A stretch of DNA of 64,000 nucleotides from Thermoflavifilum aggregans. GTDB taxonomy: Bacteria; Bacteroidota; Bacteroidia; Chitinophagales; Chitinophagaceae. Positions within the stretch are counted from its first letter, which is position 1; every line of letters begins with the position of its first letter. Both the position numbers and the translations under genes were made by a program. This document shows, one piece after another, positions 8,673 through 16,035 of this stretch. Location: positions 1-64,000 of the forward strand of contig NZ_PGFG01000001.1 of NCBI RefSeq assembly GCF_002797735.1. The letters are read 5' to 3'. A model generated the notes under the pieces. It was not told the origin of the DNA. It saw nothing but the letters and a program-made list of their open reading frames with translations, and searched no databases.

Positions 8673-9643
8673 AATAAGATGTTGAATAAAAAGCCTGAAA
8701 GAATAATGAAAAGGGTAACCACTCCGAAATAGATGGCAATCAATTTCATGGTCATTACTTTTTTTAGTAAAGTAGCTTCGGGGATAGATAAGCCAACCGT
8801 TGCCATCATAAAAGCGATGGCTGTACCAAGTGGTACACCTTTGGCAACAAATACTTGAATGACAGGAACAATTCCTGCTGCATTGGCATACATAGGCACT
8901 CCAAGAATGACGGCTAATGGAACTGTCCACCATTGCCCACCACCCAAATACGCTCCGAAGAAGTTTTCCGGAACATATCCGTGCATGGCTGCACCAATGG
9001 CAATACCAATGATAACATATAAAATAACACCTTTGACAATATCCCAAGCTCCACGAGTGATGTCTGGCAATCGCTGGCGAAAAGTCAATTTTTCTTCTTC
9101 GTATTCGTCTTGTTGCATTTTGTTTTCAAGGATTTTTTTCACCCAATCGGTTAGTAAAGGTTCTAAGTTGAATTTTCCTAAAAGCCATCCGCCAATCGTA
9201 CCTAATAAAATGCCCGATATAGTGTAAATCAAAGTGGCTTTTATGCCAAACATTCCCAGAAACATAGCAACCGCCACTTCATTCACCAAGGGTGAAGTAA
9301 TTAGAAAAGCAAAGGTTACACCTAAAGGAATTCCACCTTGTACAAAGCCAATGAACAAAGGAACAGAAGAGCAAGAGCAAAAAGGGGTAATCGCTCCAAA
9401 GGTGGAAGCAAATAAATATTCAAGACCGTAAAGTTTTTTTCTGTTCAGGTAGTTTTTAAGCCGCTCAATGGGAAAATAAGCATTCACAATCCCCATTAAA
9501 AACACAATCAAAAACAATAAGAAGAGGATTTTCAGTGTGTCATATACAAAGAAATTTAAGGCAGTACCTAAATGAGTTTCTGCACCTATTCCGAAAACAG
9601 AATAAATCAGCCAATCAGCGAAATGTTGTATCCAGTCGAACAC
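8669..9643 (-). CDS. ArsP/ArsG-type permease (DUF318 family)
   Basis: This 324-aa protein has about eight to ten membrane helices and the diagnostic motif TPFCSCSSVPLFIGF near residue 90, with the two cysteines of the DUF318/ArsP permeases. A second family motif, GVPMYANAAGIVPV, lies near residue 250. ArsP members export trivalent organoarsenicals, and Bacteroidota homologues (ArsG-like) sit with ArsF; substrate specificity here is inferred. The gene lies in a leftward operon with ArsR, thioredoxin-like and rhodanese genes, with 126 bp to the rhodanese gene, and overlaps the DinB gene by 4 bp. Confidence 0.88.
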   Translation of the reverse strand: MFDWIQHFADWLIYSVFGIGAETHLGTALNFFVYDTLKILFLLFLIVFLMGIVNAYFPIERLKNYLNRKKLYGLEYLFASTFGAITPFCSCSSVPLFIGFVQGGIPLGVTFAFLITSPLVNEVAVAMFLGMFGIKATLIYTISGILLGTIGGWLLGKFNLEPLLTDWVKKILENKMQQDEYEEEKLTFRQRLPDITRGAWDIVKGVILYVIIGIAIGAAMHGYVPENFFGAYLGGGQWWTVPLAVILGVPMYANAAGIVPVIQVFVAKGVPLGTAIAFMMATVGLSIPEATLLKKVMTMKLIAIYFGVVTLFIILSGFLFNILL

Positions 9644-9769
9644 GGTTTATGATTTTAAGAACAGCAATTATTCTTGATTTGTACAGATAAGTACTTCACA
9701 CAGCTGCTTAATTACTGCCACTAGTATTTGATCAAAAGGGGGGAACTTCCCCCAAAAAAGATGTCCCGT

Positions 9770-10216
9770 TTAACAACATTTACTTCCATCGCTATTGGGG
9801 CTGTTATCACAACAGGATTGCTGCTTTTGAGTGCCTGATGAACCACAACAGCCGGTTGATTGCGTTCTGTAGGAAGATATATCCCCTTTGGTCGGGAAAC
9901 CCTTTTCAACCCATCCGTCCATACCCAGTTTCATATTTACCACTTTCTCCGGGTCATAGCCGTGATTGATTAAAAATCCTGCGGCTCTGAGGCTTCTTCC
10001 GCCACCTTTACAAACCATTACTACCTTTTTATCTTTTGGTACTTCGGTGTAGCGTTCTTCAAATTCGCTTAAAGGAATGTTAATGATGTTTGGTACATCG
10101 TAAGCTAATTGTGCTACTTCATCTTTTTCACGAACATCTACTAACAATACTCCGTTTTTTACCCACTCTAGAGCGGTGGTAGGGCAAATTTCTTTTACTA
10201 AGGTTTGATTTTCCAT
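9770..10216 (-). CDS. Rhodanese-domain protein with cysteine-rich tail
   Basis: Residues about 10-110 form a single rhodanese domain: DVREKDE, then the active-site loop VCKGGGRSLRAA with the catalytic cysteine, then GMDGWVEKG. The C-terminal tail of about 35 residues holds three adjacent cysteine pairs (TGCCGSS, SCCDNS, KCC), which is unusual for a rhodanese and could bind soft metals or arsenite. It is a cytoplasmic sulfurtransferase candidate. The start ATG is 4 bp downstream of the stop of the thioredoxin-like gene, so both are co-transcribed from the ArsR-type operator. Confidence 0.88.
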   Translation of the reverse strand: MENQTLVKEICPTTALEWVKNGVLLVDVREKDEVAQLAYDVPNIINIPLSEFEERYTEVPKDKKVVMVCKGGGRSLRAAGFLINHGYDPEKVVNMKLGMDGWVEKGFPTKGDISSYRTQSTGCCGSSGTQKQQSCCDNSPNSDGSKCC

Positions 10217-10220
10217 GGGT

Positions 10221-10457
10221 TTATTTTTTTAAAAGTTCAACAATTTCGCTCACTTGGGCAACTCTGCCTTTGATTTTGACTTGTTCATCAATTATTAAGA
10301 CTGGGGTAGTAAGTACATTGTACTTCATCATTTCTTCAATGTCTTCTACTTTTTCCACATGGGCCTCCATGTTGGTTTGTTTGAGTGCTTCAAGCACATT
10401 TTCATAGGTGGCTTTGCACTTTGGGCAACCCGGACCTAATACTTTTATCTGTATCAT
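10221..10457 (-). CDS. Small thioredoxin-like protein (TM0996/MTH895 family)
   Basis: The 78-aa protein has a CxxC active site in LGPGCPKCKATYENV and the cis-proline loop TTPVLIIDEQ of small thioredoxin/glutaredoxin-like proteins, and lacks extra domains. Such proteins accompany ArsP-type permeases in many bacteria and are thought to supply reducing power. The gene is first after two ArsR-like operator copies (10481-10527), which contain the -7 promoter boxes. Confidence 0.88.
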   Translation of the reverse strand: MIQIKVLGPGCPKCKATYENVLEALKQTNMEAHVEKVEDIEEMMKYNVLTTPVLIIDEQVKIKGRVAQVSEIVELLKK

Positions 10458-10480
10458 ATTTTGGTGTTTTAATCATTCAG

Positions 10481-10527
10481 TTCGCAAATATACGAACAAA
10501 AATTCGTAATTCGCAAATCTACGAACA
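10481..10527 (-). promoter_or_regulatory. Two ArsR-like operator copies overlapping -7 promoter boxes
   Basis: The sequence TTCGCAAATnTACGAAC occurs at 10481-10497 and 10510-10526. Each is an imperfect palindrome (TTCG...CGAA). On the minus strand each contains TAnnTTTG (TATATTTG and TAGATTTG), the Bacteroidota -7 box, so repressor binding would block RNA polymerase. A third copy precedes arsR. Promoter for the thioredoxin-rhodanese-permease operon; assignment is by sequence repetition and position. Confidence 0.65.
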
Positions 10528-10540
10528 TTTTTTAAAAAAA

Positions 10541-10846
10541 TTATTCTAAAACCTTGTTGAGCAAAGATTTAGCAAGTTTGAAATTTTCTCTGTTGATGCA
10601 ATACTTGATATTGGGTGGCGTAATTTCACCTTGTATCAATCCTGCGTCTTTTAACTCTTTTAAGTGTTGTGAGAGTGTTGATTTGGCGATGGGTAGTACA
10701 TCTGCCATATCTCCGTGATAGCAACACGCCTGAGAATTGAGTAATTCCAAAATAGCAATGCGAACAGGGTGTCCTAGTGCTTTTGCAAACCTTGCCGTCA
10801 GTTCTTGTTCTTTCGTAAAATAATTGTTCTTAATAATGCTTGGCAT
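10541..10846 (-). CDS. arsR: ArsR/SmtB-family repressor
   Basis: This 101-aa winged-helix protein (from MPSIIKNNYF) has the ArsR core FAKALGHPVRIAILELL, followed by a CCYHGDM segment with vicinal cysteines on the metalloid-sensing side, and the recognition region IAKSTLSQHLKELKDAGLI. The frame could start at 10882, but that region contains the operator, so 10846 is preferred. It is the likely repressor of the downstream operon; repeats of its putative operator precede both itself and the thioredoxin-like gene. The ligand may be arsenite or another metalloid (inference). Confidence 0.88.
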   Translation of the reverse strand: MPSIIKNNYFTKEQELTARFAKALGHPVRIAILELLNSQACCYHGDMADVLPIAKSTLSQHLKELKDAGLIQGEITPPNIKYCINRENFKLAKSLLNKVLE

Positions 10847-10861
10847 CTTTTGTTGTTTTAT

Positions 10862-10878
10862 TATTCGCAAATATACGA
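10862..10878 (-). promoter_or_regulatory. ArsR-like operator copy in front of arsR
   Basis: TTCGCAAATATACGAAC, identical to the copy at 10481, lies 16 bp upstream of the chosen arsR start. On the minus strand it contains TATATTTG (-7 box). This supports autoregulation of arsR. Confidence 0.65.
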
Positions 10879-10944
10879 ACAATAATTTAGAAAACGATTT
10901 TCGATGCAGGCAACTATTTATATTGGTTGGTGGGAGCGTTTGGG

Positions 10945-11047
10945 GCTGTTAAAGAGCTAAGCTACAATAAATCAATTCTGAAATCAATTATCTGAAAAAG
11001 GTCTCCGTGTTTTTCAACTTCGTTGAAAAATGAAAGCTAATCACAAC
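10945..11047. repeat. Hybrid repeat element E4
   Basis: Fourth copy of the split CRISPR repeat. The outer repeat parts are close to consensus and the right part (TGAAAGCTAATCACAAC) is identical to the intact repeat. The left junction has diverged (AATAAATCAATTCTG instead of AACAAATTTACTCCG), destroying the TAAATTTG box. The hairpin is perfectly conserved. It separates the arsenic block C3 from the GC-rich block C4. Confidence 0.95.
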
Positions 11048-11077
11048 ATCCTCGCCTTATAAACCGACCAAGGGAGA

Positions 11078-11365
11078 ATGCAGACCTATACGGGCAGCTT
11101 TCCCTACGGAAGTGGGGCGGATGTCGTGACCTACACCGGTACGCTCACCATCCGCGGCACTGCCTACACCCTCAAGCTCACCTCTCCCGGTGTCGCTGTA
11201 GATGCTACAGGAACCCGAGACTCGAGTGGCAAAGTCACAGGCACCCTTACCGGCACTGGAGTGGACGCCGGAACCGGCGTATGGTCAGCGATCCCCAAAT
11301 CAGCTAGGGAAGGCTATCTCCTGCTGTTTCCGGGTGAGCTAGCAACTGAGCGATTAGGTCTGTAG
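11078..11365 (+). CDS. Unrecognised Thr/Gly-rich protein or fragment in block C4
   Basis: The frame encodes 95 residues with alternating Thr, Gly and hydrophobic residues (YTGTLTIRGTAYTLKLTSPG, then KVTGTLTGTGVDAGTGVWSA), a beta-strand-rich pattern as in small secreted beta-barrel or lipocalin-like domains. The part after residue 75 looks unrelated. A stop codon lies in frame 18 bp upstream. High GC content matches the adjacent SDR gene. It starts 30 bp from E4, so it may be the tail of a longer gene cut at capture. No function can be proposed. Confidence 0.35.
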   Translation: MQTYTGSFPYGSGADVVTYTGTLTIRGTAYTLKLTSPGVAVDATGTRDSSGKVTGTLTGTGVDAGTGVWSAIPKSAREGYLLLFPGELATERLGL

Positions 11366-11427
11366 CTCTTCCCACTAAAGGGCGAGGGCTCTGCCACCAA
11401 GGCTGAAGCCGACTGCCTGCTCGGGAG

Positions 11428-12285
11428 TTAAGCTCTATCCGCCTTTTTCCGCATAGCCTCGAGCGCGTCCCACTGCTCAGGAGTTATCGCATCTAGCACG
11501 TTGAACTCGCCTGCGTTCCAAGCACTCTCGCCACCGTCGATGTAGATCAAGTCGCCGGTGATAAAGCTTGCGTAGTCGGAAACTAGGTAAGCGGCAAGGT
11601 TTGCTAGCTCGATGTGCTCACCCATACGCCTGAGTGGGATCCGCTGCTCGAAGAGGTGCTCTATATGTGGAGTAGGCATCAGCCGGGTCCAGGCGCCCTC
11701 AGTGGGGAAGGGGCCGGGGGCAATGGCATTGAGGCGAATTCCATACTTGCCCCACTCTGCAGCCAGCGAGCGGGTCATAGCGACTACCCCGGCTTTGGCG
11801 ACTGCCGAGGGTACCACGTAGCCCGAACCGCGCTCGGCGTAGGTGGTAGCGATATTAAGCACGGTGCCCCTTTGGTGTTGAGCGATCCAGCGCTTCCCTA
11901 GCTCGAGCGTGCAGTACAAGGTCCCGTGGAGCACGATGCCCAACACCGCGTCTACCGCCCGGTGCGAAAGGCGCTCGGTGGGGGAGATGAAGTTCCCGGC
12001 GGCGTTGTTGACCAGCACATCCACCCGGCCGAAGTGCCCCTCCACGGTGTCTATCATGCGCTTTACCATCTCCGGATCGCGCACGTCCACCGGCGTGGCA
12101 AAAACCTCACCCCCGCTCTCGGCCATCATCTCCCGGGCAGCTTGCTCGATCACCTCGGCTCGGCGGCTGGTGATGGCGACCCGGGCCCCAAGCTGCAAAA
12201 ACCGGGTGCTCATCGAGCGGCCTAATCCGGTGCCGCCGCCTGTCACGAGGATGACTTTATCTTTGAGTAAACCTGGCTCAAACAT
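11428..12285 (-). CDS. SDR oxidoreductase, 2,4-dienoyl-CoA-reductase-like, foreign origin
   Basis: The 285-aa protein has the complete SDR fold: cofactor loop VTGGGTGLGRSM, TSRRAE basic residues favouring NADP(H), NNAAGNF, and the C-terminal RLNAIAPGPFPTEGAW. The canonical YxxxK is modified (GSGYVVPSAVAKAG), as in dienoyl-CoA-reductase-like SDRs, so enoyl or dienoyl-CoA reduction in fatty-acid oxidation is likely. The ATG at 12285 follows AGGAGGTGTTTGC, a strong Shine-Dalgarno that native genes here lack. Together with high GC and GC-rich third positions this points to a donor such as Meiothermus/Thermus (inference). It is the only gene in block C4 that is clearly intact. Confidence 0.85.
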   Translation of the reverse strand: MFEPGLLKDKVILVTGGGTGLGRSMSTRFLQLGARVAITSRRAEVIEQAAREMMAESGGEVFATPVDVRDPEMVKRMIDTVEGHFGRVDVLVNNAAGNFISPTERLSHRAVDAVLGIVLHGTLYCTLELGKRWIAQHQRGTVLNIATTYAERGSGYVVPSAVAKAGVVAMTRSLAAEWGKYGIRLNAIAPGPFPTEGAWTRLMPTPHIEHLFEQRIPLRRMGEHIELANLAAYLVSDYASFITGDLIYIDGGESAWNAGEFNVLDAITPEQWDALEAMRKKADRA

Positions 12286-12375
12286 GCAAACACCTCCTAA
12301 AAACAGCAAACCCATCTTCCTGTCTAGCCTACCCTGCTATCCCTTACGACCAAGAGCGGCCTCCCAAGAAGAGTA

Positions 12376-12481
12376 GTTGTTAAAGAGCTAAACTACAAAA
12401 AATTTACTCCGAAATCAATTATCTGAAAAAGGTCACCGTGTTTTTCAACTTCGTTGTAAAAAAATGAAAGCTAATTATAAT
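12376..12481. repeat. Hybrid repeat element E5 (most diverged copy)
   Basis: Fifth copy of the split repeat, right boundary of block C4 and of the whole island. It has the most changes: GTTGTTAAAG start, AAACTAC, CAAAAAATTT, a longer A-run in the hairpin arm, and GAAAGCTAATTATAAT at the right end. The three C-to-T changes at the right end all preserve pairing with the crRNA repeat through G-U wobbles. The minus-strand TAAATTTT variant replaces TAAATTTG. Confidence 0.92.
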
Positions 12482-12560
12482 AATGCCGTAGCCTGAAATA
12501 AGTATTATTCCCCAATCAAAGTACTAAACAACAACCTGCACCTCTCTGCTGGCAGGTGTT
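12460..12560 (+). ncRNA. Candidate tracrRNA (anti-repeat plus tail hairpins)
   Basis: The 16 bases at 12466-12481 can pair completely with the first 16 nt of the minus-strand CRISPR repeat, using three G-U pairs. The left half of E5 can pair with the rest of the repeat with two mismatches and one wobble, leaving the insert as a loop. Downstream come AAATAAGTATTATTCC, reminiscent of the nexus of Bacteroidota type II-C tracrRNAs, and a strong hairpin (AAC-ACCTGC pairing with GCAGGT-GTT, 12530-12560). There is no T-run. The 5' end is uncertain: it may begin anywhere from 12376. Assignment rests on complementarity and position only. Confidence 0.5.
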
Positions 12561-12593
12561 AAGAGAACGAAAACTTACATGCAATTAAATTAA

Positions 12594-13289
12594 TTAAAAT
12601 GGAAGCTTATCGCTATTTGGTATATTTATTAGCCTTATGGCTTCTTTAATACTGAGCTTATTAAGCCGGGTATTGCTTGTAAAATTCAGCACCCAATCTG
12701 GATTGATTTTACTATACTGTCTTAAGATCCAACCTATTGCCTTTGCAATAAAGAATTCATTTGAATCAGAAAGAGAACAAATTATATAGCTTAAAAACCC
12801 GGTATCAATCTCTTTTCCAAAATTTAACTGAAAAAGTATTGAAGTTCTTTGCAACCAAATATTATTTGAATGAATCCATTTTTCTACACTTATGTTCCTT
12901 TGCTCAGGATAAATCTTGAAATATTCACCTACCAGTTTGGTTGCAATATAATCAACAGTATCCCACCATGATTTATGAAGTATCATGAATTCAAAAAGAA
13001 TAATATCCCTTTTATCAAACTGTTTTATGTATTTCTCAGTTAGCTCCTGCGCGAAATATTGATATTCCCTTTGAGGCTTCTCCCAAAGTATTTTTACTAT
13101 CTTACCCAAATCATCTTTAGGTGGTAAATTTTCCCTGATCAGTAAAGGTTTCTGAATCTTTCTCCTGACCGGAGTTTTTATTCCATAAAACTCAAACTGA
13201 TTTTTCATATACGCCATCTGCCATAATGCAATCTGTGGATTTGAGTTTTTTCTAAACTCCGTTTCCAGAATCTGTAAATTATCTTCCAT
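12594..13289 (-). CDS. AlkD-like DNA alkylation repair protein
   Basis: The 231-aa product matches the AlkD HEAT-repeat family: FYGIKTPVRRKIQKP near the N-terminus, EREYQYFAQELTEKY-type repeat, LHKSWWDTVDYIATKLVG with the conserved W-WDxVD motif whose Asp is the catalytic residue of AlkD, and NEFFIAKAIGWILRQY near the C-terminus. Such enzymes excise N3- and N7-alkylated purines. The gene is AT-rich compared with the chromosome to its right, so it may also be acquired. It lies to the right of E5 and is not bounded by another element copy. Confidence 0.87.
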   Translation of the reverse strand: MEDNLQILETEFRKNSNPQIALWQMAYMKNQFEFYGIKTPVRRKIQKPLLIRENLPPKDDLGKIVKILWEKPQREYQYFAQELTEKYIKQFDKRDIILFEFMILHKSWWDTVDYIATKLVGEYFKIYPEQRNISVEKWIHSNNIWLQRTSILFQLNFGKEIDTGFLSYIICSLSDSNEFFIAKAIGWILRQYSKINPDWVLNFTSNTRLNKLSIKEAIRLINIPNSDKLPF

Positions 13290-13724
13290 TATTTATCTCA
13301 TTGTAAGTTAAGATTACTTATTATAGCGTGGATTTAAAGTAAATAAATATCCAAATTTACAGGTAAATAAGAAAATAGTAAATGCCAAGGAATCATTCTC
13401 TATTGCAAACTCTATCAGCCGAAAGCCAGTTTCATCATTTTATTTATACTATCCAGAATAATTTCCTTTATATATGGATTTTTATTTAAAGCAAAATTTT
13501 CCTGGATGAGGTGCATAAGTGTGATGGGTGGCAAAATACGCGCCGCTCAAGCTTCAGCCATAAAAGTCAGTTGCGGCAGTACCACGGTTTAATAACAGCA
13601 ATTTATAAACAGCATAGTGAGCATGAGTTTTTCAGGCATGGCTGGCAAAATTATTTTCTGAAACCTATAAATATCCCAATCACAAGCAACAATATCGCTG
13701 TATAAAAAATTTACGATTCGAATA
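13290..13724. other. Intergenic stretch with possible gene remnant
   Basis: A minus-strand frame at about 13420-13543 reads ARILPPITLMHLIQENFALN and continues KNPYIKEIILDSINKMMKLAFG to a stop. It looks like the C-terminus of a protein but has no upstream coding part, so it may be a decayed gene at the edge of the island. Nothing else is recognisable. Confidence 0.3.
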
Positions 13725-14630
13725 TCATTCATCTGATTTCTTTTGATACACCCTTACATAATCAATTGCCATTTGTGCAGGAAAAATATGGGGATCAATT
13801 CCGTGCTGACCGCCCCAATCACCGCCAATCGCTATATTCAGAATCAGGTAACAGGGCTTATCAAAGGGCCATTCTGCAAATGTTTTGTGCTCATTTACAA
13901 ATGTGAGATAACGTATGGTATCTACGTAAAAATCAATTTTCTCTGGTGTCCATTCAATCGCATACACATGAAAAGCATCCATACAATCCGGCACATCTAT
14001 GATTGCTGTTTTCTGGGTATTTTGAGGCCAGTTGTATGCTCCGGTGTGAATGCTGCCATGAATTTTTCCCGGATCAAAACCCACATGTTCCATGATATCA
14101 ATTTCGCCACAGGTGGGCCATCCCACCTTATCAATATCGTCACCTAACATCCAGATGGCAGGCCAGGTACCGCGTCCGCGCGGCAATTTTGCTCTTACCT
14201 CTATGCGACCATACGTCCAGCTGGCTTTCCCCCGGGTGATCAGGCTGGCAGAAGTGATGGGCCTGATGGCACCATCAATCATGGCTGAATCATTTCTGGC
14301 TTCAATGATTAATATGCCGTTTTCCACACGTGCATTTTCCATGCGGCCACTTGTGTAATACTGCTTTTCATGATTTCGGAGATAACCCTGTTCATAATTC
14401 CATTTGGTACTATCCGGTGAACCCGTGTAATCAAATTCATCGTGCCAGACCAGCTGCCAGCCAGTATCGGCAGCATCATGAGGAAATGTGTCGGCTTGTA
14501 TCAATCTGGAAGCAGGCAATGTGAAAGGTGAGATCACCCAACTGTTCATCCAGATCGTAGCCAAAACAAGCAAAAAACAGATCATATACAATGATGGTTT
14601 TTTATATGAATAATAGAACTGCAAAATCAT
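13725..14630 (-). CDS. GH16 beta-glucanase (laminarinase-like)
   Basis: The 301-aa protein has an N-terminal membrane or signal segment, then a GH16 domain from about residue 60. Visible are WHDEFDYTG, RIEVRAKLPRGRGTWPAIWM and the catalytic motif GEIDIMEHVG (nucleophile Glu, helper Asp, acid/base Glu), with HVYAIEWTPEKIDFYVD later. The motif with the extra Met is the beta-bulge form typical of bacterial beta-1,3(4)-glucanases. I chose ATG 14630, one base after the rmuC stop; the longer frame overlaps rmuC. It is the last gene of a leftward cluster and may act with the beta-glucan-type locus upstream. Confidence 0.88.
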   Translation of the reverse strand: MILQFYYSYKKPSLYMICFLLVLATIWMNSWVISPFTLPASRLIQADTFPHDAADTGWQLVWHDEFDYTGSPDSTKWNYEQGYLRNHEKQYYTSGRMENARVENGILIIEARNDSAMIDGAIRPITSASLITRGKASWTYGRIEVRAKLPRGRGTWPAIWMLGDDIDKVGWPTCGEIDIMEHVGFDPGKIHGSIHTGAYNWPQNTQKTAIIDVPDCMDAFHVYAIEWTPEKIDFYVDTIRYLTFVNEHKTFAEWPFDKPCYLILNIAIGGDWGGQHGIDPHIFPAQMAIDYVRVYQKKSDE

Positions 14631-14631
14631 C

Positions 14632-16035
14632 TTAATCTGCCCGTTCATCACGTTGATCCTCTTCCTCATCTTTCTCATCCGCTGCCTGTATAAATCCCGG
14701 AGGCAACTTTTTATCCGGAGAAACACCCAGTTTAACCACGCGTGTAGCCACACTGATTAAGTTACCTTTTCCTTTTGTGAGGGTTATCATGGCATCGTCA
14801 TAAGCATCCTGGATTTGCTGAATACGATTCCCAACCACTTCCAAACGCTGGCACAAAATATAAAATTTATCGAGCATTTTTTTTGCTTCTTCCGCAATTT
14901 GCTGGGCGTTTTTCTGTTGTTTTTCCTGCCGCCAGATACTGGCTACCACTTTTAATGTGGCCAGCAGGTTGGAAGGGGAAACGATGATGATATTTTTATT
15001 AAAAGCATATTCATACAAATTCTTATCCACCTTTAAAGCCAATAAAAAAGCAGGTTCTATTGGCATGAAAAGGAATACAAAATCCGGCGAATAATGCCCA
15101 TGAATAGCCGAATAATTTTTATTGCACAATCCATCAATATGATTTCGAACCGATTGCACATGATCACGCAATGCCCGATCCTGCTCGTCTGGATCGTCGC
15201 TATTCATATATTTTTCATAAGCTACAAGCGATACTTTGGCATCAATAATCAAATATTTGTTTTCGGGTAAATAAATAATCGCGTCCGGCTGCAACCGGGA
15301 GCCATCTTCACCCTTAAAGCTTTCCTGCAATGTATATTCCCGATCTTTTTCCAGACCCGATAACTCCAGAATTCTTTCCAGGATAAGTTCGCCCCATATA
15401 CCTCGTGTTTTGCTTTCACCTTTCAATGCTGAAGCTAGGTTTTTAGCCTCATCGCTAATTTGCTGGTTCAATTGTTTAAGATGTTCCAGTTCTGCCTTCA
15501 ATGAATAATGATTTTTAATGCTCTCTTTGTTGGCTTCTTCCACTTTCTTTTCAAACTCTGCAATTTTTTCTTTCAATGGATTCAGGATTTCACCGATACG
15601 TTGACTGTTTTGTTCAGTGAATTTTTGAGATTTTTCATCAAGAATCCGACTAGCGAGATTTTCAAATTCTTGCACAAATCTTTTGCTAATTTGCTCTATT
15701 TCTTCTTTTTGCTCAGCAAGTTTTTGCTGAAGCTCTTGATAAGCTTGCTGTATGCGGCTATTTTCACCAACCAGCTGCTGAATTTTTTCTTCCTTTTGCT
15801 GAATGATTCCTTCCCTTGCCAGGATTTGAGATTTATTTTCTTCAATTTGCTTCTGATACAGCTCACACTGAGCTTCATACCTGGAAAGCTGTTGCTGTGA
15901 TACCTGCAGTTGCTGGTTGGCCTTCTGTATTTCTTCACTCAGGCGTGACTGTGTTCTGGATTTACCTACAAACAAGCCAATCAGAAAAATGGCTGTCAAA
16001 AGGATGATCCACACAACAAAAAACATGATATCCAT
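14632..16035 (-). CDS. rmuC: RmuC family protein
   Basis: From ATG 16035 the protein has 467 residues: one N-terminal membrane helix (FFVVWIILLTAIFLIGLFVG), a long glutamine/glutamate-rich coiled coil (about 25-200), and the RmuC domain with GIWGELILERILELSGL, PDAIIYLPENKYLIIDAKV and FLFMPIEPAFLLAL. RmuC is a predicted nuclease-fold protein that limits sequence inversions at short repeats in E. coli. The frame extends 48 codons upstream but those residues are not family-like. It is followed after one base by the GH16 gene, an unusual pairing that is probably just transcriptional proximity. Confidence 0.88.
   Translation of the reverse strand: MDIMFFVVWIILLTAIFLIGLFVGKSRTQSRLSEEIQKANQQLQVSQQQLSRYEAQCELYQKQIEENKSQILAREGIIQQKEEKIQQLVGENSRIQQAYQELQQKLAEQKEEIEQISKRFVQEFENLASRILDEKSQKFTEQNSQRIGEILNPLKEKIAEFEKKVEEANKESIKNHYSLKAELEHLKQLNQQISDEAKNLASALKGESKTRGIWGELILERILELSGLEKDREYTLQESFKGEDGSRLQPDAIIYLPENKYLIIDAKVSLVAYEKYMNSDDPDEQDRALRDHVQSVRNHIDGLCNKNYSAIHGHYSPDFVFLFMPIEPAFLLALKVDKNLYEYAFNKNIIIVSPSNLLATLKVVASIWRQEKQQKNAQQIAEEAKKMLDKFYILCQRLEVVGNRIQQIQDAYDDAMITLTKGKGNLISVATRVVKLGVSPDKKLPPGFIQAADEKDEEEDQRDERAD

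Noticed and set aside
8673-9047. Extended N-terminus of the DinB gene in block C3
   Set aside because: The extension is the out-of-frame reading of the permease gene; the ATG at 8672 overlaps the permease stop in the usual ATGA arrangement.
2920-12481. Classical integron cassette array with attC sites
   Set aside because: The elements lack a credible pair of GTTRRRY/RYYYAAC core sites and the long two-arm stem of attC, their ends are CRISPR-repeat sequence, blocks hold several genes on both strands, and gene ends are cut at the borders.
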